Shown in pieces: positions 1-6,464 of a stretch of 8,651 nt of DNA. A program made the translations under genes and the position numbers. Position 1 is the first letter of the stretch. Each line of letters begins with the position of its first letter. Source of the DNA: Planctomycetaceae bacterium (GTDB lineage: Bacteria; Planctomycetota; Planctomycetia; Planctomycetales; Planctomycetaceae); contig JAGQQB010000143.1 in assembly GCA_020426425.1 (NCBI GenBank), positions 1 to 8,651 on the forward strand, in the 5' to 3' direction. The notes beneath the pieces are model-generated. The model searched no databases. It was not told the origin of the DNA and saw nothing but the letters and a program-made list of their open reading frames with translations.

Positions 1-773
1 AAGTAGTATTCACTCGCATATTGATGCATGTCGAGCAAACGCCGCACGATCGCGGCGTCACTCCGCCGGAGTGCGCTTGGATAATCGTAGTCATTGAATC
101 GCAGACGACGATGCTGCCCGCTGGCATCTGGCGTCGGATCGTAAACGTGAATCGCCAGTTCCCCCGTCCCGCGTGATTGCGAAATATCCAGGACATAGAT
201 CGGAGCTATGCCGCCCAACAGACTGCCGGAATTCCGCGCGGCATTTCGAATTGATGCGAGGGTGTCCTGCCAGGTAGGTGTCTTCTCGACCGGACCGGGC
301 AGATCGAAAGGCGACCTGCCCACTTCAATCGCGCGACGAATCTGCTCTGCAATCGAGCCGACGGCAGATGGCTTCACCGGCACACCACTTAATCTGGTCG
401 GCATGTCCGCCAGGCGGACGATGACATCGTGCAGATCATCAAAATCCCACTCGTCCAGCGTCTGCCCGTTCAGCTTGGTCCCCCCCTCTTCCTCGACATG
501 CACCAGGGCCGCCCAGATGTGCGGACAGCGGTACCCGCTCGCATATCGTTCGCAGTCGCACGCCACATGCATCGCATCCGGCTTGTTCTTGTCACTCCAT
601 TTCAGGCAGACCATGTGCGATTCATGACGATCGTTGACGATCAACACACAGCCATGCTCCCCCATCGCGTCAACCGAGTACTCGATCTCCGGCGTCCCGT
701 AGCGACACAACTTCTCCCCCTGCTTGCGCGTCGCTGCTGGAAACCAAGCGGCCAGTTTCGTCATCGGACTCAT
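1..773 (-). CDS. SWIM zinc-finger protein, probable N-terminus of an SNF2-family DEAD/DEAH helicase (partial, 3' end outside window)
   Basis: The minus strand is open from an ATG at 773 to the left edge: 257 codons with no stop, so the C-terminal part is missing. Residues 72-85 carry a SWIM zinc finger, CxC-x8-CxH, with Cys72, Cys74, Cys83 and His85 (VACDCERYASGYRCPHIWAA). Further on is a strand-like segment, APIYVLDISQSRGTGELAIH, that resembles the region between the SWIM finger and the ATPase in bacterial SNF2-type proteins. In such proteins the finger is thought to bind DNA or protein, and the C-terminal helicase motor acts on DNA or nucleoprotein. No Walker motif lies in the visible part, so the helicase assignment is inferred from the SWIM arrangement. 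The start could instead be the ATG at 764, since GAGG sits 10 bases before it but almost touches the ATG at 773. The gene is divergent from the ABC operon. The alternative is a stand-alone SWIM-domain protein. Confidence 0.72.
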   Translation of the reverse strand, partial: MSPMTKLAAWFPAATRKQGEKLCRYGTPEIEYSVDAMGEHGCVLIVNDRHESHMVCLKWSDKNKPDAMHVACDCERYASGYRCPHIWAALVHVEEEGGTKLNGQTLDEWDFDDLHDVIVRLADMPTRLSGVPVKPSAVGSIAEQIRRAIEVGRSPFDLPGPVEKTPTWQDTLASIRNAARNSGSLLGGIAPIYVLDISQSRGTGELAIHVYDPTPDASGQHRRLRFNDYDYPSALRRSDAAIVRRLLDMHQYASEYY

Positions 774-863
774 TCCTCAGAAGCTTTCGATCGGACAACC
801 GACGCACAGGGACAGAACAGAATCCCGCATGCTCAGTGAAAACTCATTGTTAGCACATCGAAA

Positions 864-880
864 TTGACTCGGCGAGTCAA
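864..880. repeat. Perfect inverted repeat, 7-bp arms, 3-base spacer
   Basis: The arms are TTGACTC and GAGTCAA around GGC. It lies 91 bases upstream of the minus-strand SWIM gene. No T-run follows on either strand, which argues against a terminator. Each arm contains TTGACT, identical to a good -35 hexamer, but no matching -10 box sits at the usual spacing on either strand. A dimeric regulator site is possible; this is inference. Confidence 0.5.
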
Positions 881-884
881 GCCT

Positions 885-905
885 CTTGGATTTCCGGAAA
901 ACAAG
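885..905. repeat. Imperfect palindrome with TTTCCGGAAA core
   Basis: A perfect 10-bp palindrome, TTTCCGGAAA (891-900), is flanked by CTTG (885-888) and CAAG (902-905), giving interrupted dyad symmetry. It lies only 4 bases from the preceding inverted repeat, in the middle of a divergent region. Operator use is possible but unproven. Confidence 0.4.
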
Positions 906-1253
906 TCGGTGCATCTAAACAGACGGTGATTGATACTGATGCTGCCAGCTTCGGTGGTATCCACCTGATCACACCGCTCTCAATTCGCACGATGTGACCA
1001 CCATTCATCAGGCGCACCCTAAACGGTTGTGTCGCACAGCCAGCGGTGACGTCTTGCAACTCAGGGCTGTATCACCAGACAGTCCCCTGCGTAGCTGGAA
1101 GCGGCGTCAACCACCGCCATCTGTCGAACGCGACGTGGTCGAGGTCGCTTGCCAGCGCATGCATGCAAAGCGAATCCGAACCTGCTCTAATCCCGCGCCG
1201 CCCGTTGGTGGTTCGATTGGCGCAGTTTGGTGTATTGCAAATCCGGTTGTGTC

Positions 1254-1260
1254 GGGAGGG
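1254..1260 (+). promoter_or_regulatory. Shine-Dalgarno site that decides the start of the ABC fusion gene
   Basis: The sequence GGGAGGG includes GGAGG at 1255-1259, six bases before the GTG at 1266. This strong, well-spaced site favours GTG 1266 over the upstream in-frame TTG at 1227. The protein from 1266 also begins with a normal signal-peptide pattern (basic Lys, then a hydrophobic stretch). Confidence 0.75.
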
Positions 1261-1265
1261 GGCTG

Positions 1266-2855
1266 GTGAAAACGGAACAGTGGCAACTGGGGTTGGTGTG
1301 CCTAGCCCTGCTGATGACTGCTGAACAACTCTTGCCGGCGAGTTTGCTGGCCGGTGAACGGCTCGAACAGATTCAGCAGCGGGGGACGCTCATCTGGGGA
1401 GCGGATCAGGAAGGGGGTGGGCCGTATGTGTATCCCAGCGAACAGGATCCCTCAGTCCTGGTCGGCTTCGAAGTCGAGCTGGCGAAACTGATCGCTGAGC
1501 ATCTGGGGGTCGCGGCACAGTTTGAACAGGGGCAATGGGACAAACTTCCCGATCTGCTCGATCGAGGCGATGTCGACATCGTCCTCAACGGTTACGAATG
1601 GTCGCCGATTCGCGCCGAGCGGTATGGGACGTCGATTCCTTACTACATCTATGAACTGCAATTGCTCGGACGCAGAGACGATGCGACGCTCAACTCGTTC
1701 GAAGATCTGTTGCGTCCCAAAGCGGGACGCAGACGGGGCGTGAGTGTGCTTGGTGGTTCGGCGGCGAACGATTATCTCGTCGAACATGGGGGCGATCAGT
1801 TGGAGATCGTCCTGTTCGAAGGCTCCACCGAAGCAATGCGGCAGGTCGAAGTTCGTCCGGATGAACTCGACGCGAATCTGCAGGATCTCCCAGTCTGGAT
1901 CTTCTCGCAAAACGACTTTCCCGGATTGCGTCCGATTGGGCCGCCGGTCGGTCGCGGTTATTACGTCGCGCTGGTCGGTAAGCAGGAACCGGAACTGCTC
2001 ACTGAGGTGAACGCGGCGCTACTCCAAGCACTGCAGGATGGTCGTCTGCGCCGCATTCTCAGCAAGTACGGCTTGTGGAATCCGACGCAAGCGAAGCGCG
2101 GACTCGAAGTGAACGCCGACGGGAATTTCGTGGGAGATGACATCGCCGCACAGGAGCAAGAGACCGAACCGATCGAGCAGGAGACCTTCACTGCTGTGCG
2201 TGGCTGGGATGTGTTGTGGCAACGTTCGGGACTCTTGGTGCAGGCATCGTGGGTGACGATTCTGCTCTCGGTCGTCTCGATGCCGCTGGCAATTCTCGTC
2301 GGCCTGACGCTCGCGCTGATGCGACTGTATGGACCGTGGTATCTACGCAAACCAGCCACGCTGTATGTCGAAACCGTGCGCGGCACGCCGCTGGTGCTGC
2401 AGTTGTATGTCATCTTCTTTCTGTTGCCTGAGATCGGCATTTCCATTCACCGCTTCTGGGCTGCCGTGATCGGGTTGGCGATTAACTACTCTGCATACGA
2501 AGCGGAGATCTATCGGGCTGGAATGCTCGCCATTCCCAAAGGGCAAATGGAAGCAGCGCTCTCCCTGGGCATGTCGAAGTGGATGGCCTTGCGGCGGATC
2601 ATCATTCCGCAGGCGACGCGGCTCGTGATCCCGCCGGTCACCAACGATTTCATCGCCCTGTTCAAGGACACTGCCGTCTGTTCTGTGATCAACATTGTGG
2701 AACTCTCGAAGGAATACGCCATTCAAAGCCGCAGCACCGGGGCGGTGCTTGAACTCGGCATTGTGACCGCCCTGCTCTACATGGCGATGAGCTATCCCCT
2801 GTCGATCGTCGCGAGCCGACTGGAGCACAATCTGAACAAGGAGCGGCAGACATGA
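1266..2855 (+). CDS. Polar amino-acid ABC transporter, fused substrate-binding protein and permease
   Basis: This 529-residue protein combines two parts of an importer. Residues 1-30 look like a signal peptide or membrane anchor (MKTEQWQLGLVCLALLM). Residues 30-275 form a family 3 solute-binding domain: it opens with LEQIQQRGTLIWGAD, continues with GFEVELAKLIAEHLG, and ends with the typical ILSKYGLW. Residues about 321-525 are the membrane domain of the His/Glu/Gln/Arg/opine family: VETVRGTPLVLQLYVIF lies near 368-384, and the EAA loop (MEAALSLGMSKWMALRRI) near 428-445, followed by IIPQA. The EAA loop docks onto the ATPase. An acidic, Gln/Glu-rich linker (about 276-315) joins the domains. The binding domain should lie outside the cytoplasmic membrane and deliver an amino acid such as glutamine, glutamate or another polar residue; the exact substrate cannot be read. 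The fusion resembles GlnP-type proteins but has one binding domain. Start GTG 1266 is chosen on its Shine-Dalgarno site. Confidence 0.93.
   Translation: MKTEQWQLGLVCLALLMTAEQLLPASLLAGERLEQIQQRGTLIWGADQEGGGPYVYPSEQDPSVLVGFEVELAKLIAEHLGVAAQFEQGQWDKLPDLLDRGDVDIVLNGYEWSPIRAERYGTSIPYYIYELQLLGRRDDATLNSFEDLLRPKAGRRRGVSVLGGSAANDYLVEHGGDQLEIVLFEGSTEAMRQVEVRPDELDANLQDLPVWIFSQNDFPGLRPIGPPVGRGYYVALVGKQEPELLTEVNAALLQALQDGRLRRILSKYGLWNPTQAKRGLEVNADGNFVGDDIAAQEQETEPIEQETFTAVRGWDVLWQRSGLLVQASWVTILLSVVSMPLAILVGLTLALMRLYGPWYLRKPATLYVETVRGTPLVLQLYVIFFLLPEIGISIHRFWAAVIGLAINYSAYEAEIYRAGMLAIPKGQMEAALSLGMSKWMALRRIIIPQATRLVIPPVTNDFIALFKDTAVCSVINIVELSKEYAIQSRSTGAVLELGIVTALLYMAMSYPLSIVASRLEHNLNKERQT
2838..2843 (+). 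promoter_or_regulatory. Shine-Dalgarno site for the ABC ATPase gene
   Basis: AAGGAG lies inside the last codons of the fused permease gene, eight bases before the ATG at 2852. With the ATGA overlap of stop and start, it points to coupled translation of the two subunits. Confidence 0.7.
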
Positions 2856-3595
2856 TTCAGCTGACTGGAATCATCAAACGCTATCAGAGCCACGAAGTCC
2901 TGCGCGGCGTGACGCTGTCGGTCGCGGCGGGCGAAGTCTGCGTGCTGCTCGGCCCATCGGGTGGCGGCAAGAGCACACTACTGCGGACCATCAATGGACT
3001 GGAAACGTTCGACGCCGGTTCAATTCGCGTGGGCGAAACCACGTTACATCCTGCGCCTGGTCCGGACCGTGACGCGGCGCTGCAACAGATTCGCCAGAAA
3101 GTCGGCATGGTGTTTCAACAGTTCAACCTGTTTCCGCATCTGACCGTGCTGGAGAACGTGACCGAGGCGCCGATGCATGTCCTCGGTAAGTCACGGGACG
3201 AAGCAATCGCCACCGCCCAGGCGCTGCTGCAGCGTGTCGGCATGGGAGACAAACAACACGTGCGTCCGACATCGCTCTCGGGCGGACAGCAGCAGCGCGT
3301 CGCCATCGCCCGGACGCTCGCCATGCAACCTGCAGCCATTCTGTTTGATGAACCGACCAGCGCCCTGGATCCTCGTACGACGGCAGAAGTGATCGCCGTG
3401 ATGTCCGATCTCGCCCAAAGCGGACAAGGGATGATCGTCGTCACTCACGCCATGTCCTTCGCCCGGACAGTGGCGCATCAGGTGCATATTCTGCATGCGG
3501 GACAGATCGCCGAATCTGGTCCGCCGGAACAAGTCTTCGGCGATCCCCGCGAGGCGATTACACGTGAGTTTCTGAGCGAAGCGGGCAAGGCGTAG
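2852..3595 (+). CDS. Polar amino-acid ABC transporter ATP-binding protein (GlnQ/HisP family)
   Basis: This 247-residue cytoplasmic ATPase powers the importer encoded just upstream. All the expected motifs are present: Walker A GPSGGGKST at 34-42, Q-loop glutamines at 89-90 (VFQQFNLFPH), signature LSGGQQQR at 142-149, Walker B ILFDEPTSALD at 163-173, and the switch histidine H199 in VVTHAM. The length and the FQQFNLFPHLTVLENV stretch are typical of the amino-acid importer ATPases. The ATG overlaps the upstream stop codon (ATGA), so the two genes form one operon, and two copies of this protein would pair with the fused membrane subunit. Nothing is missing or truncated. The family is certain; the transported amino acid is not. 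Confidence 0.96.
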   Translation: MIQLTGIIKRYQSHEVLRGVTLSVAAGEVCVLLGPSGGGKSTLLRTINGLETFDAGSIRVGETTLHPAPGPDRDAALQQIRQKVGMVFQQFNLFPHLTVLENVTEAPMHVLGKSRDEAIATAQALLQRVGMGDKQHVRPTSLSGGQQQRVAIARTLAMQPAAILFDEPTSALDPRTTAEVIAVMSDLAQSGQGMIVVTHAMSFARTVAHQVHILHAGQIAESGPPEQVFGDPREAITREFLSEAGKA

Positions 3596-3731
3596 TGTGG
3601 CTTTGAGTGTGTGTGGAGCTTTTGTTTAGACTCGAACTCCCAAGGGGCACTTGTTCGCCACTAAGGCCAGAGGGCTGACGTCCCCTGCTCGCCTGACTCT
3701 TCACACGCCTCCCGTTCGCCTGATTGTTTCC

Positions 3732-4892
3732 ATGCAACTCACTGGTCGACACGTTGAAACCGCTCAGCCGATTCGCCTCACCTGCGAGGAGGGCGCGATC
3801 TCGTCCATTGAGCCGCTGTCGCTTCCCGAACCTGAAGCGACAGCCCTCCCCTGGCTGGCACCGGGGTTGTTTGATCTCCAGATCAATGGGGCGCACGACA
3901 TCTGGTTCAGTGACGAGCAGTTGACCGTCGACAAGGTGCTCACGGTATTGCGTGCCTTGCTGCCGCATGGGATCACGCGGTTGTGTCCGACACTCATCAC
4001 GAATTCACAGCGGGCGCTGCGGCATGGGTTTGAAGTGTTGCGGCAAACCTGCGAGCAGCATGCGTGGGCCGATCACATGATCAGTGGGTGTCACCTCGAA
4101 GGACCGCACATTTCTCGCGAAGATGGACCGCGTGGGGCCCATCCACTCGACCATGTGCGGGACTGCAGTATCGCGGAGTTTGAGGAATTGGAGGCGTCTT
4201 CAGGCAATCGGATTCGACTGGTGACGCTCGCACCGGAGACGCCGGGCGCGGTCGAGTTCATTCAACATCTCACCGCGCACAACGTCGTCTGCGCAATCGG
4301 CCACACCGCGGCCAACAGCGATCAGATCGCCGCTGCGGTTGAAGCCGGTGCGCGACTGTCGACGCACTTTGGCAACGGCGCCAAAGCGATGCTCCCCCGG
4401 CATCCGAACTTTCTCTGGGACCAACTCGCTGAACCGCGATTGCTGGCGAGCATCATACCCGATGGACATCATATCCCTGCCAGCGTCGCCAAGTGCGTGC
4501 TGCTCGCCAAAGGGCCGGAGCACACGGTCATCACTTGCGATTCCTCGGGCCTGGCTGGCTGTCCGCCGGGGATCTACGCCGCTGCCGGTGGAAAGTGCGA
4601 AGTGCTCGACGATGGCCGCATCGTGGTCGCCGGACAGCGTCAATACCTCGCTGGCTCCGGCGCGTTCACCGAAGAATGCGTGGCAGGCATGATGCAGTTG
4701 ACGGGCATCGACCTCGCTGCCGCATGGCCCATGGCCCATAGCATCCCGAGTCGTCTGCTCGGGCTAAACGACCGCGAACTGCAAGTTGGCCATCCGGCAG
4801 ATGTCGTGCAGTTTCAGTTGACGGACAAGCAGACGATCCAGATCGACACCGTGCTGCTCTGTGGAAACATCGTGTACGGCGATGGTCTCTGA
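3732..4892 (+). CDS. nagA: Amidohydrolase of the N-acetylglucosamine-6-phosphate deacetylase (NagA) family
   Basis: The protein has 386 residues, close to E. coli NagA (382). Family enzymes remove acetate from N-acetylglucosamine-6-phosphate in the cytoplasm, giving glucosamine-6-phosphate for amino-sugar catabolism and cell-wall recycling. Visible landmarks are PGLFDLQING (44-53), where Gln50 and Asn52 replace the HxH of many amidohydrolases as in E. coli NagA; HLEGPHIS with Glu123; AIGHTAANSDQ with His191; STHFGNGA with His212; DGHH at 244-247; and ITCDSSGLAG with the likely catalytic Asp270. The metal-binding and catalytic set is therefore complete. The loop after His212 (GNGAKAMLPRHPN) differs from the E. 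coli THLYNAM region, so the exact substrate may differ. ATG 3732 is preferred because it gives a normal N-terminus, although no Shine-Dalgarno sequence precedes it. An in-frame TTG at 3651 would add 27 residues. The gene is 136 bases after the ABC operon, and no other amino-sugar genes are visible. Confidence 0.85.
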   Translation: MQLTGRHVETAQPIRLTCEEGAISSIEPLSLPEPEATALPWLAPGLFDLQINGAHDIWFSDEQLTVDKVLTVLRALLPHGITRLCPTLITNSQRALRHGFEVLRQTCEQHAWADHMISGCHLEGPHISREDGPRGAHPLDHVRDCSIAEFEELEASSGNRIRLVTLAPETPGAVEFIQHLTAHNVVCAIGHTAANSDQIAAAVEAGARLSTHFGNGAKAMLPRHPNFLWDQLAEPRLLASIIPDGHHIPASVAKCVLLAKGPEHTVITCDSSGLAGCPPGIYAAAGGKCEVLDDGRIVVAGQRQYLAGSGAFTEECVAGMMQLTGIDLAAAWPMAHSIPSRLLGLNDRELQVGHPADVVQFQLTDKQTIQIDTVLLCGNIVYGDGL

Positions 4893-4971
4893 TCTGTGAC
4901 CGTCACCGGCGAACACATTGTCTTCGCCGCTGACGACTCAGCGAGTTCCTGGGGGATTGCACAATCTGACG

Positions 4972-4996
4972 CGCTGCGTGGAACGGCGCCGCAGCG
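4972..4996. repeat. GC-rich inverted repeat in a convergent gap (weak terminator candidate)
   Basis: Arms CGCTGCG (4972-4978) and CGCAGCG (4990-4996) are perfect complements around an 11-base loop. It lies between the convergent ends of the NagA-like gene (4892) and the zinc-ribbon membrane gene (5063), where terminators are expected. No T-run follows on either strand, so it is not a canonical intrinsic terminator. A weaker stem (GGGGA with TCCCC, 5019-5034) lies nearby. Confidence 0.3.
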
Positions 4997-5062
4997 GTAC
5001 GCTGAGCTCAACGGCACAGGGGACGAACATCCCCCGCTCGCAGGCGCCAGCTTGTCGCCCAA

Positions 5063-6127
5063 TCACGCACGATGTCGACAATACACATACATGTACGCAT
5101 GACACAGCGCCCCGAACGGGACCGCCAACAGGAAGCCGCCCGGCACGGTGTTGCCTATTTGCACGATCAGAAACACCAGCAGCCCGACTGCCAGTACCGT
5201 GCCAAGATTGTTGGAACTCAGTTTCCAGGCTTCCGCCAGCGAATCAATGGCCCCGAGATTGCGATCGACGAGTACGAATGGATACATCCCCAGCATCGCC
5301 CACACAAACACGCCGGGCACAATGAAGAACATCAATCCCGTCATCACCGCAGTCAGGTAGAGCAGCGTGGCCCATAACATCGAACGCAATCGCGGCGCGA
5401 TATGCAGAATGCTCAACACATCGGGACGCTCACCGGAGACGAGATGAAAATAGAACTGAGCATGGCCCAACATCACAGCGGAGTACAGAATCACCACACC
5501 CAAAAAAAGCGTCGACATGAAGCCGAGAAACGCCAGCACCGGGAAGTCGTGGACGATCCACAACATGAGTAGCGGCGGCGTGAACACCACGACGCAGCCC
5601 ATCAACATCACGAGCAGATCCACCAGCGACGCATAAACGCATAGCCCCAAATTTTTCGACAGCGTGCGTCCTGCACATTCAAAAATGCCGCGCATGTTGC
5701 GCGGAATGAGCGGGGGTTCCTCGGTCGGCTCGAGTGTCGCGCCGCAGAACTGACAACGTCGTGAATCACCGCCGCGCGGGCCACCACACTGCAGACAACG
5801 GTCAGGAAGGTCCGCATCGTCTGCGAATTCCCAGTCCGCGTCGTCGCTCGCTGCCGGCTGACTCTGTTCCGCCGTTACATGATCGGCGACCGCTGAACGG
5901 TGCAGTTCCGATGGCAACTCACCTCGCAACCGCGCTGCGGTTGACGCCGCAGTCGGTGCGGTCACCGATTCTCGATTCTCGTCACCAAAGTCTTCGAGGC
6001 CCCCTTCTGACTCGTAGGGAACCCAATTTGGTTCCCTACAGGCAGGACAGCGCACACTCTGCCCCGCACGCCGATCTGGCGTTCGCAGCAGCGTATCGCA
6101 AGCTTTGCAGTAGAACTCGATGGACAC
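5063..6127 (-). CDS. Double zinc-ribbon polytopic membrane protein of unknown function
   Basis: The 354-residue protein has a soluble N-terminal half and a membrane C-terminal half. A first zinc ribbon uses Cys7, Cys10, Cys27 and Cys30 (CKAC and CPAC), of the kind often found at the N-terminus of planctomycete proteins. An acidic, low-complexity linker follows (about 39-108). A second ribbon uses Cys111, Cys114, Cys125 and Cys128 (CLQC and CQFC). From about residue 160 there are five or six hydrophobic segments (roughly 166-192, 195-222, 248-272, 273-288, 308-328 and 330-348). The motif YPFVLVDRNLGAIDSLAEAW near 282-301 resembles a segment found in DUF975-like and glycerophosphodiester phosphodiesterase-type membrane domains, but no catalytic domain is present. 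The start is a GTG at 6127, with GGAG about 11 bases upstream. A strong palindrome overlaps codons 30-38. The biochemical role is unknown; a regulatory or scaffold function in the membrane is a guess. Confidence 0.85.
   Translation of the reverse strand: MSIEFYCKACDTLLRTPDRRAGQSVRCPACREPNWVPYESEGGLEDFGDENRESVTAPTAASTAARLRGELPSELHRSAVADHVTAEQSQPAASDDADWEFADDADLPDRCLQCGGPRGGDSRRCQFCGATLEPTEEPPLIPRNMRGIFECAGRTLSKNLGLCVYASLVDLLVMLMGCVVVFTPPLLMLWIVHDFPVLAFLGFMSTLFLGVVILYSAVMLGHAQFYFHLVSGERPDVLSILHIAPRLRSMLWATLLYLTAVMTGLMFFIVPGVFVWAMLGMYPFVLVDRNLGAIDSLAEAWKLSSNNLGTVLAVGLLVFLIVQIGNTVPGGFLLAVPFGALCHAYMYVYCRHRA
6014..6039. repeat. Nearly perfect 26-bp palindrome inside the zinc-ribbon gene
   Basis: Arms GTAGGGAACC (6014-6023) and GGTTCCCTAC (6030-6039) match perfectly. 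Of the six central bases only one pair (6024/6029) fails, so 12 of 13 pairs are complementary. It covers codons 30-38 of the minus-strand gene, from the last cysteine of the first zinc ribbon into the linker (encoding REPNWVPY). In RNA it could form a strong hairpin about 90 bases into the coding region. It could be a dispersed repeat, an operator, an mRNA structure or chance. Confidence 0.6.
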
Positions 6128-6256
6128 CGACGAAACATCTCCGACACGAACACCCCGAACGATACTGCATCGACCGACCGGAGGGAATCAGCGCTCCCGG
6201 CGATTACCCGGCGGCGGATACGACGGCTGGACATTGACCGTCCATCAGTCGCGCGT

Positions 6257-6284
6257 CTTCATCCTTCCCCCTTCATCCTTCCCC
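6257..6284. repeat. Tandem repeat, two copies of a 14-bp unit
   Basis: The unit CTTCATCCTTCCCC occurs twice head to tail (6257-6270 and 6271-6284) in the divergent region between the membrane protein and lipoprotein genes. On the opposite strand it reads GGGGAAGGATGAAG. It may be a slippage-generated repeat or one instance of a dispersed intergenic motif; function is unknown. Confidence 0.75.
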
Positions 6285-6454
6285 CAATCCTCGCCGCCAG
6301 GCATCACGCCGACGCTGGTAGGGTTGTGTACGAGCGGCATCTGTCCGCCGCCCCCTCGTCTCTCAATCCTGCCCGCTCAACCTTCAACGATCCACCTCTC
6401 ACCTGTTACGATCCTCGCTCCCTTCGGTTCCCGAACCTTCACTACTCCCGCTGC

Positions 6455-6458
6455 GAGG
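6455..6458 (+). promoter_or_regulatory. Shine-Dalgarno site for the lipoprotein gene
   Basis: GAGG lies six bases before the ATG at 6465. It supports this start, from which the protein begins with a proper lipoprotein signal peptide. Confidence 0.55.
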
Positions 6459-6464
6459 CCAACG

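Larger units (their letters stand above)
774..1265. other. Divergent intergenic region, no convincing gene
   Basis: This stretch of 492 bases separates the SWIM/SNF2 gene from the ABC operon. Short open frames on both strands have no recognisable protein features and overlap one another, so I treat them as chance. It holds two palindromes close together (864-880 and 885-905, listed separately). Further on, arms at 1146-1152 and 1165-1172 could pair with a one-base bulge around a GCATGCATGC core (1157-1166). No promoter with both good -35 and -10 boxes could be assigned on either strand. The promoters of both flanking genes presumably lie here. Confidence 0.6.
6128..6464. other. Divergent intergenic region, pyrimidine-rich leader before the lipoprotein gene
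   Basis: These 337 bases separate the divergent zinc-ribbon and lipoprotein genes and should hold both promoters. I see no gene: open frames here are continuations of shadow frames from the neighbours. The part from about 6341 to 6450 is rich in C and T on the plus strand. A small inverted repeat, GGTTC and GAACC around CC (6426-6437), lies 27 bases before the lipoprotein start. A TTGACC at 6235-6240 has no good -10 partner, so no promoter is called. Confidence 0.55.

Noticed and set aside
59..73. 15-bp palindrome CACTCCG-C-CGGAGTG inside the SWIM gene
   Set aside because: It is short, lies in coding sequence and is within what GC-rich DNA produces by chance.
208..839. Two overlapping plus-strand open frames (208-627 and 429-839)
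   Set aside because: They lie mostly opposite the SWIM-finger gene, whose minus-strand frame carries the CxC...CxH motif; their products have no protein-like features.
1227..1265. TTG at 1227 as the start of the ABC fusion protein
   Set aside because: It adds 13 residues that spoil the signal-peptide pattern, while GTG 1266 has a strong Shine-Dalgarno site six bases upstream.
877..1324. Small open frames on both strands in the region before the ABC operon
   Set aside because: No family resemblance, and they overlap each other. Those ending at 1269 and 1324 run into the start of the ABC gene in the wrong frame.
3633..3657. Hairpin after the ABC ATPase gene as a terminator
   Set aside because: The stem is two 4-bp blocks with a bulge and has no following T-run, so I do not call a terminator.
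5962..6234. Minus-strand 90-residue open frame at the start of the zinc-ribbon gene
   Set aside because: It overlaps the zinc-ribbon coding sequence in another frame, and its sequence is arginine- and serine-rich with no recognisable features.
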